Shown here: piece after piece, positions 1-10,892 of the stretch | Position numbering within the stretch: position 1 is the stretch's first letter | Layout: each line of letters starts with the position of its first letter | Source: Cyanophora paradoxa | Lineage: Eukaryota > Glaucocystophyceae > Cyanophorales > Cyanophoraceae | Direction: 5' to 3' | DNA: 64,000 nt | Assembly (NCBI GenBank): GCA_004431415.1 | Contig: QPMI01000638.1 | Coordinates: 124,001-188,000 of the forward strand | Made by a program: the position numbers and the translations under genes | Notes under the pieces: model-generated | Databases searched by the model: none | What the model was told of the DNA's origin: nothing | The model's input: only the letters and a program-made list of their open reading frames with translations

Positions 1-480
1 AAATTTTATTGAAACCAAACCTGGGCCACTTTTTTCATGATCAGCCTCAGACATGTACAGCTGCAGGTACCGGTTACCGTACGAAACGAATCATGATCAG
101 TGATGCCATGATGGTGCCACGGTGCGCATGCCACGGTGCACATTGGTCGATGTGAAAGCCGACTCTGGTCATCTCGCAATCGCCGAGTCGATTCGCACGG
201 CGCGAGCGAATATATATCAATCCAACAAAAATCGAAAAGCTAAACGGTGCAACGACTCGATAGGTATTCAATGATTGTACGAGTGCACGTCCGACGGTCG
301 GCAGTGAATTCGAAGTCGACTCTGCTGATCATGATTTCGATTTGCAAGCAAACAAAAATCGCAAGCAAACAAAAATCGAAAAACTAAACGACTCGGCGAA
401 ATAAACGAAGAATTGCGGGCAAGGTCCAGGCGCAATTATGAAGGGGGGGGGAATCAAATAAGAGAATGCTGGGCCGCGGG
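1..480. other. spacer, no gene seen
   Basis: Moderately AT-rich sequence before the GC-rich block. A short motif (gcaagcaaacaaaaatcg) occurs twice near 343-380. I see no convincing exon on either strand. Confidence 0.5.
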
Positions 481-526
481 GCGAGGGGGACGGCGGGTGC
501 TAGAGGAGCCCGGGCGCGGGGCGGGG

Positions 527-2054
527 TCAGGAGGAGGCGTCGCGGTCGGACTCGGAGCCGGCGGAGCTGCGGGAGGCTGGGGAGCCGCGCAGCGAGTTCA
601 CGCTCTCCGCGTACGCCGCCCCCCGCAGCAGGCTCTCCATCGTCCGCTGCGCCTGCCCCGCCCGCCCCTCCGCCTCCCGCGCCTGCCCCCGCCCCCCGTC
701 GGCCTCGACGGGCGGCGCCAGCAGCGGGGCCGGGCGGGGGGGGCGGGCGGTGGCGGACCCTGCGCTCGGCGGCGGCGAGGGCCTCGCGCAGGGAGGCCGT
801 CTCTTTTGCATGGCCCTCCCGCACCTTGCCCGGCCGCGGCCCGCGTCAGGCGCCCCCCGGGCCCAGCGCAGCCGAGGGCGGCTGTGTACCTCGAGCAGCA
901 GGCGGTCGATGTCGTCGCTCGTCAGCTCCGGCACCTTCTTGGGCGGCCCGCTCTGCGCACGCTTCGCACGCGCCGGCGGGGTGGGGCGGGCGGGGAGGGC
1001 TGGCGGGCCCTGACGCGGAGCACGCGGAGCTCGGCTTCGAGCGCGGCGACCTGCCCGTGCGGAGCGTTCGGGTTGCGAGCGGCGGGCGCCCGCCTCCGAG
1101 GCTCGGGGGCGGCGAGCCGGCCAACGGACCCGCTGCTGCAAGTCCTTCTCCGCGGACATGAACGCCTTCGCCCTCGCATCGATCGTCTCCGCCGCCCGCC
1201 GCTCCGACTCCGAGACGAGCGTCGTGAGGAGGCGCACCTGTCGAGAGCTGTTGATGGCACGTCGACGCGCGCAAGCGGGCCTGTTGATTGGCGCACCTCC
1301 TGCGTCAGCTGGCCGTTTATAGCAATGATGTATTTCTCTGTACGGAACAGGTTTCATCGCGACGCGAGCGGCTGAGACAGCGCGCTGATGCGAACCTCTT
1401 TCCTTGCATGCGCGCTCCTGGTTCATCGCTTCCTCAGACTTCGCCTCCAGCTGTTTCACCCTCAGGCGCAGCTGCGAGTTGACCTGCTGTTCCCGGCGTA
1501 TCACCTTGCGGGGGGCGGGGCGCGTTAATGACAGTGGGCTGGTTCGAAAGCGCTGCGGCGCGGCTGCGGCCGCATGGTGCGCGGCTCTCACCTCCAGCGT
1601 CCCCGAAAGCTGCATCGTAAGCGCCTTGTTGATCTGGCGGCTTGTCTCAGGAATGCGCTTCGCAGCCGCAGTGGGTCAGCCGCACCTCCACCGCCTCCCG
1701 CCCAATCAGCTGCGGATCCGGGGCGGCCGCGCGCCCACCCGAGCTTGTGCGCGGCATCTGTGGCGCGATCGCCTCATCAGCTGAGCGCTGTTGCGGCGCT
1801 CGGCGTCGCTAGCCAGGGAGCACTGGCTCGGAGGAACGCGCGGCGCGGCGCGGGGCGCGGAACTTGGTTTTCGAGCGCGGCGTCGCAGCGCATGCGCAGC
1901 GCAACAAAGACAATCAAAAATGGAAGGCCCGCACCGCGTCCGGAATGGAGGAATGTGCGATGCCGACGCGCCCGATTCCGCCGGAGAGCAGCGCAGGGGG
2001 AGAGAGCGGGGGCGAGCTCATGCACACCTCATGGAGATCTTCTTCGTGCTCCAT
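527..2054 (-). CDS. coiled-coil protein, multi-exon, function unknown
   Basis: I do not recognise this protein. The exons I can read on the minus strand are rich in E, R, K, Q and L in heptad-like order. Examples are REQQVNSQLRLRVKQLEAK near 1425-1500, TLVSESERRAAETIDARAKA near 1150-1235, a VAALEAELRVLRV stretch near 1040, and KVPELTSDDIDRLLLEVH near 885-940. The last exon ends in a Ser/Asp-rich tail with a TGA at 527. An ATG at 2054 (MEHEEDLHE, then a GT donor) is a reasonable start, but the exons between 1660 and 2020 are not resolved. Introns are C-rich on the sense strand, as in the kinase next door. The start lies 151 bp from the kinase start on the other strand, so the two may share a promoter region. 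Confidence 0.5.
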
Positions 2055-2205
2055 GTCGCTGCAGCTGGCGTCCGTCGATTCTGCAAGGTTTCTCTACCCC
2101 TCTCCACCGGCCTCCCCCCCTTGTCGGAGGCGTTTATTGCGCGGCCGCATGGCGCGCCTTAGCTGCCGCTAGCGTCAAGTCGGCGCTGAAATCGGCGCTT
2201 CAACT
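2055..2205. promoter_or_regulatory. divergent intergenic region, likely shared promoter
   Basis: This 151-bp gap separates the proposed ATG of the coiled-coil gene (minus) from the ATG of the hybrid kinase (plus). A promoter role is inferred from layout only; I see no TATA box or other named element. Confidence 0.35.
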
Positions 2206-5200
2206 ATGACGGGACCGGCGCAAGCCGGCCCGGTTGTCCTTCCAGGCGTCGCAAACGCCGCCGGCGCCGTTCTCCCCTCCCCGCACCTCTCCTCGCCCGC
2301 CGGAATCCCCGCGGTTCTCCTCAACGATGCTGTTCACTCCGCTTCCCCGATCGCACGGAGCCCGGCGATGTTGCAGCCAAATCCGGGCGGTAGCAACCCC
2401 GGCTCGCGCACAGCCTCGGTGTCAGCGCCAAGCGGCGGGGTGCACGGGAGCAGGACGGCGAGCATCCTAAGCTCCGCCTTTTCACCAACGCACGGGTCGG
2501 GCTCCGACCCCTCAAGTCGAGTCAACAGCGTCTTGGACGTGGTGAGCACTTTGCGCGCCGTTTGAAGACGCCATGGCTGAAGCTAGGCTCGCAGAGCGCA
2601 TCGCGTCATGCAAGCGTGAGCACGGCGCCCGTCCGCCCGGGGGGCCCTGAGCCGTACAAGAAGAGCTTCCTCGGCTCCATCGATCTCGCGTGGGCGACGC
2701 GTCTTGAGCTGATCCTCGCCACGGCTTTCTTTCTCTCGGCGGTCATCCCGAGCGCGGTCATCATCGGCCTCCAGTCTGTCCACGCGGCCTCCGCATCGCG
2801 CGCGGGCGCCGAGAGTACGCTCGCGATGCTCGCGCAACACGCACTTTCGGCCGCGCAATCTGCTCTAGAGCTCAGCCTGCGGTGCGCGCCGCCGCGCCCT
2901 CCCCGTCTCGAACGCCGCCGAGGCGCGCGCAGGGAGGTGGAGACGGCGGCCCGGGCGCTCGCGGCGGGCGCGGGGGCGGAGGAGCTGTTGGGCGGCAGCG
3001 CGTCGCTCCTGGCGTGGAGCCTCCTGGACGCGTCCACCGGGAGCAGTCTGGCGGGGTCCAGCGCCCTCGCCGCCGCCCTCCCCCGCCCCCTCACGGGCCC
3101 CCTCCAGCCCCGCTCCCGCCTGCTCGGTCCCCTCGCCCCGCCCCGCCCGCGCCCGAGGCTCGCGTCGACCGCCGCGCAGCGGCCGGCCCCGTCGTCGGAG
3201 GCCTCCCCTCCCTCCTCGTCGCCCACCCGGTGGCCTCTGCCCCGGCTCCCTGCTCGGTCCGCCGCGCGCCGCCCGCGCGCCGCGGCGGGCCCGACGGGGG
3301 CGCAGTGGCGCAGCTGAACGTGACGGCGGCGTGGGAGGGGGCGCTGCGGCGGGGGCGCTCCCGGCGGCCCTCGCCGCCGCCGGCTGGCGCTCGGTGGCCG
3401 GCGCGCCGACGGCGGCGACCGGCCTCGCCCTCTTCGCGCCCTCCCCCGACCTCTTCCACGCGTGCGCCCCGCCCCGCCGCCCCGCGTGCAGGCCCCGACG
3501 CAGGGCCCGCAGCGCGCCGGGCGGCGCGGGCGAGGGGCGGACCTGCCGGCCGCTCGCGCCGCCGCGTGCGCGACGGGGGCGCTGCTGGGGCGGCGAGCCG
3601 CGGCGACGTGACGGCGGCGTGCGCGGCCGCCGCCGGCCCCTCCCCGCTCGCCGGCTACGCGGTCCTCGCCTGGGCGGTGCGCGCCGCCCCGCCGCCCCCG
3701 GTCCTCGCCGCCCCGCGACGCCGCGCAGGGGAGCGGCGAGGTGGCTTCGGCGGTGCGGGAGGCGGAGCGGCTCGCGTGGATCCCCGCGCTCGTCCGCGCG
3801 CCCCGCGCCCCGCGCCGGCGGGGCCCTGAGGCGGGGGCAGGTGGGGTCGGTGCTGGCGGCGGCGCTGGGGGCGGGGCTGGCGGGGTGGATCGCGCGGCCG
3901 GTGAAGAAGGCGGTGGAGGCGGTGCTGGAGATGCTCGCCACGCAGCTCCGGGACCAGGGCTGGAGCGGGCCCCCGGACGCCAAGGGCCGCCCCGCGGGGC
4001 CCCTCGCCCCCCGCCCCAGCCCGACCCGCACTTCGCCGCGGGGCGATCCGGGGCGGGGCCGGGGCGCCCCCGACGGACTCGGAGGGGACGTCTCGCTGCC
4101 GGACTCGGCCGCCGCCGCCGCCGGCGGGCACAGCGCCACCGACGCCACCTCCGGCCCGCCCCGCCCCGCCCCGCCCGCCCCGCCCCTCACCGCCCGCAGG
4201 CGAAGAGTCCGCCGCGCCGTCGGCCCCGCGGAGGCCCCGTCTTCCGCAGCCGCCCGCTGGGCCCGCGGTGCGCGCCCCGGCCGCCCTGCGCGCCGCCCCC
4301 GGCGAGCCGGGCGGCAGCTCTCGTACCGGTCGCGGGCGCGGCGGAGCCTGCTGGGCTCCCTCGGCGTGAAGTTCGTGGCGGAGGGGGCGGGCCTGGGCGC
4401 CCCGAGGCGAGCCCGCCGCCGCTGGAGACCGAGTTCTCGGACGCCGAGGCCGCCGCCCCGCCGGCCCCGGCCCCGCCCTCGCCCCGCGCCCCGCGACCGC
4501 GAGGACGCCGCGGCGGCGCCCCAGGAGGCGTCTCCCGCCCTCGAGGCCGGCCCCGCCTCGCCCCCGAGCTCTCCGCGCTGCCCCCGCTGCCGAGCCTCGC
4601 GGAGGGCGCCGGCGCCAACGCGGCGCAATCGCGGCGCCACTCCTCCCTCTCCACCCTCGTCTCCGTCTGGGAGCGCGGTGCGGCCCGCCCCGCCCCCGGC
4701 GATCTCCGCGGCCGACGCGGCGGCAGACGCGCACGCCGACGCGCGCGCCCCGCCGCGCTCCCGCGCCCTGCAAGCCGCCCAGGACGCCGTCGCTTTCCGT
4801 CCGCCCGCCCGCCCGCCCCGCCCCGCCGGCTTCTCGCGACGCCCGGCCCGCGCGCAGACGCGGCGGCGAGCAGCGCGCGGCGGCGGCTCTCGTGGTTCAA
4901 GCGGCCGCCGGGGCGGGCGGCGCGGCGGGGGCGGGCACGCGTCGGGTCGACCCGGGCGACGCGGCCCCGCCGGCCCCGACCCCGGAGGCGGAGGCGCGCC
5001 CCCCCGCCGCCGCCCGCGCCATGCGGCCTTCGTGACGGGGCGCGCAGGAGGCGCCGGGGATCTTCGGGGGCTTCTCGTGGTACAGCTTCCGGGAGGCGCA
5101 CAGCCTGCACGAGGCCCTCGGGCTCCTCCGCTCCGCCATCCAGCGCGCCACCAGGTGCGCCGCCCCGGCCGGCCCCGGGGCGCCTCGGGGCCGGCGCGAC

Positions 5201-8200
5201 GGGGCGCAGCGTCGACCGCATCAACGAGCGCCTCGAGCTCAAGGTCGCCGACCGCACCCGCGCCCTCCAGAAGGCCCGCAGCCCGCCCCCCGTTGGACGC
5301 CGCTGCGCTGCGTCTTTGCCGGCGCTCACCGCCTTTTTCTGCCCGCCAGGCCGTCGAGCGAGCGCGCAAGGTTCGCCCTCCCGCGCTCGAGCGCTCGGCG
5401 AGGGGCGGCTGCTGACGCGCGGCGCGCCCGGCGGGGCGCGGGCGCAGGAGGCGGCGGAGAAGGAGCGGATCCGGGCGACGCTGGAGAAGATGCGCCTGCA
5501 CGAGGCCGCCTCGATGGCCCGCTCCCAGTTCATCGCCTCGTGCGCCCCCGCTGGCCCCCGCCCGCTTCTGCAGCCGCCCCGCGGGCGCGAGCCGGGCGCA
5601 GGCTGAACCACGAGCTGCGGACGCCGCTGAACGCGATCTGCGGGCTGACGCGCATGCTGCTCGACACGGCGCTGGACGAGACGCAGCGGGACTGGCTCGA
5701 GACCGTCCGCAGCGCCAGCGAGACCCTCCTCGGCCTCATCGCCGACGTCCTCGACTACTCCAAGGCGCCCCGCCCTCCCCGGTCATTTTAGGGGCGCGCC
5801 TGACGGGACCGGCAGCTGGAGTGCCAGAAGCTGCGGCTGGAGGAGCAGCCGTTCGCCATCGAGGACGCGCGCTGCCCCGGCCGGCCCCGCGCGGCGCGCC
5901 TGACGCCGGGCAGGTGGTGGAGGAGTCGTGCGAGCTCGTCGCCTTCAAGGCCGTCGAGAAGGGCCTCCAGGCGAGGGCCCCCCAAGCGGCGGGCCCCGCC
6001 TTCGGGCGCTGACGGGGCGCGCAGCTGTGCCACTGCGTGACGTGGGGGGCGGGGGCGCCGCGGGCGCTGCTGCTCGGGGACTCGTCGCGCGTGCGGCAGA
6101 TCCTCATGAACCTCCTCAACAACGCCACCAAGTGAGCGCGCCACTGAGCGGCGCCGGCGCGCGGGGCGGCCCCGGCGCCGACGCCGGCGGGGTGCGGCGC
6201 GCAGGTTCAGCGACCAGGGCTCCATCGACGTCCGCTGCAGCATATCCATGGAGGCGCCCCGGCCCCCTCGCCCCGCCCCTCGCGCGGCCCGGGCGGCCCC
6301 TGACGCGCCGCAGAACCCGACCTCGGGCCTGCTCCGCGTGACCTGCTCGGTGCGGCGCGGCGGCGGCGGGGGGGCGTGGCGGGGCGCTGCGGGGCGAGAC
6401 GGGCGGGGCGGCGCCGCAGGTGACTGACCAAGGGATCGGCATCGACAAGGCGGCCATCGACACGCTCTTCCAGCCCTTCAATCAGGGCTCAGGTCCCCCC
6501 CGCGCCCCTTCCACGCCCTGCCCCCGGCCCCGCCCCGCCCTGACGCCCCAGCGCCCTCCCAGAGTCGATCTTCCGCAAGTACGGGGGTGCGCGGGGCCGG
6601 GGCGCCGTGGGGGCCTGCGGGGGGCCCGAGGGCGGGGGCCGCTCATGGGGCGGGGGCGGTCAGGGACGGGGCTGGGCCTCTCGATCTGCAAGGAGCTCTG
6701 CAGGCTCATGGGCGACGGCTCCATCAGCGTCTCCAGGTGCCCCCGTCCCGCCCCTTCCCCTCCCGGGCCAGGGTCGGGGCCGAGCGGGGCGCAGCGAGGT
6801 CGGGCACGGCTCGACTTTCACGTTCGTGGTGTTCCTGCGGACGGCGGGGGCGGGGGAGGGGGCGGCGGGGCTGGCGGGGCCTCACGTGCACGAGGCGGAG
6901 GGGGAGGAGGGGGCGCTGCTGCGGGCGGCGAGCCTCGAGCGGCCCTCCGTCGCCGGCGTCTCCCTCCTCGAGTGGAGCCCCCTCCTGCGCGGCGAGTCCG
7001 CCCCCGCCCCCGCCCCCGCGCCCCCTCACCGCCCCGCCCCGCAGGCCGCTCGCTGCTCTTCTACACGAAGAACGAGGTGGGCGGGGGCGGGGCGGCGGGG
7101 TGCGCGGGGGCGGGGCGAGCGGGGCGGCAGACGCTGGCGACGTTCGTGGCGGCGAACGCGTCGGCGTGGGGCGTGGCGGTCGTCCGCTGCGCGCACAAGA
7201 CGGACGTCGCCGCCGCCCTTCAGGGCCGCGGCACCTACGCCTGGGTCATGGTCGACATGCACAGGCCCGCGCCGCCCCGCCCCGTTCGCCCGGCGGCGCC
7301 GCTGAGGGCGGGGCAGCGCGGGGAGGCGATGAAGGCGGCGCGGGGCGGCGGGGCCGGCGCGTGGCGGGCCCCGCAGGAGGTCCGCGAGCGCCGCGCCAGC
7401 ACCTGGGACGAGGCCGTGCGCCGCCCGCCCCGCCCCGCCGCCCCTGCCCGACGCCCCCGCGCAGCAACTCCGCGCCCACGCGCTCGCCGCGGCCGATCCG
7501 GCGGCCGTCCTCGAGGGCGAGAGGAGCGAGGGGAGGAGCGGGAGGAGGCGGAGGCGGGGCGGGGCGGGCCGCGGGGTCGGAGGTGGGGAGCCGGGGCCCG
7601 GGGCGGCGGGGCGCCGCGGCTCGGTGGCCCTCGCCGCGCAGCTCGAGGAGCTCATGCGCTCCCCCGACGGGCCCCCTCCAGCCCGTCCGCCCCGCCCCGC
7701 CCCGCCCCGGTCGCCCCGCCGGCCCCTGACGCTGCGCCCCGACGCCAGGCGCTCGCTGCCGTCATCCTGCTCACCAGCGGGCGGCGGGCGCACGAGTGGG
7801 AGCGGGAGGCCTCCGTGGTGGGGCCGGCCGCGCGCCCCTCGTGCGCCTCGCAACGCCCCTTCGGCGGCGGCAGCTACACGCCGCCCTCGTCGACTCGCTG
7901 CGCCTCAAGGCCCGCCCCCGCCCCCGCCCGCCCGCCCGCCCCGCTCCCCGCCGAGGGCGGCGCAGGAGGCGCGCGGGGAGGGGGCGGGAGCGAGCCGGCC
8001 TCGCCGAGGGCGGAGAGCGCGCGCGGCGACGCCGACTCGGAGCTGCCGGCCGCCTCCTGGCGGGAGGCCCGCGCGAGCTCGCGCGCCCCCTCCGCCCGCC
8101 CTCCGCCTCGCCAGCGCCGCCCCTGCCCTCCCCGAGCCCGCCCCGGTCCGCGCCGCACCCCGGGCGCTCGCCGGCGAGCCGACGGGGGCGCAGGGCGGCG

Positions 8201-10265
8201 GGGAGGGCGCCTCGTCGGGCGGCTGCTGCAGCGGGGCCCGTCGGGGTCGCCGGCGGGGGCGGGCCGGCCTCGGCGGGGAGCTTCGACGTGACGCTGGGGA
8301 GGCGGCACCCGCTCTCGATCCTGGTGGCGGAGGACAACCCCTCAACACCAAGGTCCTCGTGCGCCCGCCCCGCCCGCCCCGCCCCGCCCCGCCTCACCCC
8401 GCCCCGCCCCCGCCGCCACCTCCCCTCACGCCCCGCCCCGTCGTTCGGCCAGCTCAACTTCCTGGTGCCCGCCCCTCCGGCCCCTCCGGCCCCGCGCCCC
8501 GCCGGCCGCCCTCACGCGGGGCGGGGCGGGGCAGCGGAAGCTGGGGTACACGGACGTGGCGCTGGGGACGGACGGGACGCAGGCGATCGAGCTGCTGCGG
8601 GCGCGCTGGCGCCCCGTCATCCTCATGGACGTGCGCCCGCCCCCCCGCCCGCCCCGCCGGGCCCCCGGCCCCTCACCCCGCCCGCGCCCACAGATCCAGA
8701 TGAGCCCGATGGGAGGCGTCGAGGCGCGCCCCCGCCCCTGTGCGCCCCTGCCCCGCGCTGACGCCCCCGCCCGCCTCCGCAGGCCACGGATCGCATCCTC
8801 GCGGTGCGCCCCTGCGCCCGCACGCACGCCCCGCTCTCGCTGACCCTCACACCCCACCCTTCCAGGAATGGGCGCACCAGGTGCGGGGCACGAGCGCGCG
8901 TGGCGCGCGAGGGCCGGGCCGACGCGCGGGGGGTGCGCAGCCGCCGGCGATCTTCGCGGTGACGGCGAACGCGATGCCGGCCGACCTGGACCTGTACAAG
9001 CGCAAGGGTCCGCCGGCGCGCGCCCCACAGGGCCGGCGCGCGGGGGCCGAGGGGGCGGGGCGGGGGGGCAGGCTTCTCGGGGTGCATCGCGAAGCCGATC
9101 CTGGTGGGGGACCTCGTGCGGGCCCTCCAGAGCGTTCCGCCCCTCGAGGCGCCCCCGGACTCCCCGCGCCCCGCCCTGGGCCCCGAGCGCCCCTCCCTCG
9201 CCCCCTCCCCGGCCCTGCCCCAGCGCTCCCTCTCCGCCCCGTCTCGGGCGCCAGCATCGGCTCCGGTGCCGCGCTGCCCGCCCCGGCCGGCACCCGCCGG
9301 GCCCTGACTCCGCCGCAGGCCCCGTCGCGGCGTCGCCGCGGCCTGCGGTGCACCTGGCGCCGCACGCGGGCACGCGGCTGCCGCCGCTCGGCGCCTCGGC
9401 GCCGCACTCGGCGCAGCACTCGGACGCGGAGGGCCCCCCGCTCCCCGCCTTCGCCTCCCTCGCCCACACGCGCGCCCCGCCCCGTCCCACCCTCGCCCCG
9501 CCCGCCCTGCCGCCGCCCTGACGGGACGCGCAGGCCGCCGGGGACGCCGCCGCACGAGCCGGCGGGCGGCATCGCGAGCTCGGGCAGCATCGGGGCGCCC
9601 CGCCGCGCCGCCGCCTTCACGAACGCCTCCGGCAGCGCCGCCGGCGGGCCGGTGCCGGGGGCGGGGGCGGGGAGCGGGCCGGCGGTGCGCAGCGGGACGG
9701 GGATCTTCGACGGCTCGCTGGCGCAGCGGAAGCCGCTGAAGATCCTCGTGTGCGACGACAACCGCGTGAACATCAAGGTGCGGCGGCGCGCCCCGCCGGC
9801 CCCCCGGCCCCCGGGCCGACGCGGGCGGAGGTGGCATTGGCGTACCTCAAGAACTTCGGCTACCTCCAAATCTCCGTGGCGACGAGCGGGAAGCAGGCCG
9901 TCGAGTGCGTCCGCAGGGACCGCCCCGACGTCGTCCTCATGGTCCCCCCCGCCCCGCCCCGCCCCGCCCCGTCGCGCGGGCGGGGCGAGCGGGGCGCAGG
10001 ACATCTGCATGGAGACGAGCACGGCGGGGGTGGACGCGGCGGAGCAGATCAAGGCGGAGCTGCGCGAGCGCTCCCCCGTCATCATCGGCGTCACCGGCGA
10101 CACCGACGCCTCCAGCGCCCTCGAGTACCTGCGCCGCGGCCTCTCCTCCGGTGCCCCGCCCCCCTCCGGCGCCGCGCCCGTCGTCCGACCGCCCCCGCGC
10201 ACGGCGCAGTCATACACAAGCCCCTCGTCGCCGAGGAGCTCCACCGGCTACTCTCCGCCATCTAG
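2206..10265 (+). CDS. transmembrane hybrid histidine kinase with two receiver domains
   Basis: A membrane-bound two-component sensor that should phosphorylate its own His and pass the phosphate to its receiver domains. The domains follow the gene. A Ser/Gly/Pro-rich N-terminus is followed by a first membrane helix near 2702-2775, an extracytoplasmic sensor region of unknown type, and a second helix with a HAMP-like stretch near 3850-3965. Coiled-coil linkers lie near 5209-5530. The H-box NHELRTPLNAI has its His codon at 5609-5611. The ATPase domain shows an N-box (LLNNATK, about 6110), DQGIGID (about 6425) and GTGLGLSICKEL (about 6664). A receiver-like module near 7050-7910 reads ATPLRR where KPLRR is usual. 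Receiver 1 (8310-9150) has EDN, LMD and AKP; receiver 2 (9738-10265) has CDDN, VVLM/D and HKP. Many short C-rich introns interrupt it, including one just after the receiver 1 Asp and one just before the receiver 2 Asp. Receiver 1 appears to lack one base near 8337-8342. The signal sensed is unknown. Confidence 0.88.
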
Positions 10266-10892
10266 ATCCGCACCTCCTGCGTGCTTGGCGGGGCTCCTGC
10301 CGCCTAGTTTTTTGCCGCCTAGTTTTTTTTTTGCGCTCGGCGAGTCTTTTTGCGAGCGCGTGACTCCCTGGCCTTCAAGTTCAGCCTTCAAGGCTTGCCT
10401 TCAGGGCACGGGCCGCACGGCGGCCGCTTCACGCCATCGCCTCTGAGTCTAGCTCTGGCAGCGAGCAGTATTGCCTAGCTCGCATCGATTTCGCCGCAAT
10501 TTGCCCGGGTCCTCGCCGCCCGATCATCGGATTGCGAGGCCGCCCGAGTCACGCGCAGCGCATGACTCCGATGCAGATGCGTCTTCAGCATGCTTCTTCT
10601 TCTTCTTTTGTGTCTGATGATTGTACAACAAAGCCTTGAAGGAAACCGCGAGGCTTGGGAAAAAGCTGGGAATGCCCCCGAAAGCACATGGGAGTGCGAG
10701 GGGTTGTCGAGGGCGGGCAAGCGCCGTTGAAGGGGACGGATAAACTTGAAACGAGATCGGCTGGAGTGGTAAACGACGGTTGGACGTCGCACGGGATGCG
10801 CCGGGGGGCGGGCGGGAAACGGGGGGCTAGATGGGGCAGGGATGACGGAGGGGGGCGCCGGGGGCCGGGGGCGGGGGGCCTCGTGGCGGGGG
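10266..10892. other. spacer between convergent genes
   Basis: Lies between the stop codons of the kinase (plus) and the TraB gene (minus), so it should hold both 3' ends. It contains T-runs near 10305-10335 (a repeated gccgcctagtttttt motif) and a ttcttcttctt run. No gene seen. Confidence 0.55.

Noticed and set aside
2865-5501. 878-residue minus-strand frame
   Set aside because: Antisense shadow of the GC-rich kinase gene; Pro/Arg/Ala-rich with no motifs.
2206-10265. Bacterial contamination or recent bacterial transfer of the histidine kinase
   Set aside because: The gene is cut by many spliceosome-type introns at conserved domain positions and shares intron style with its neighbours.
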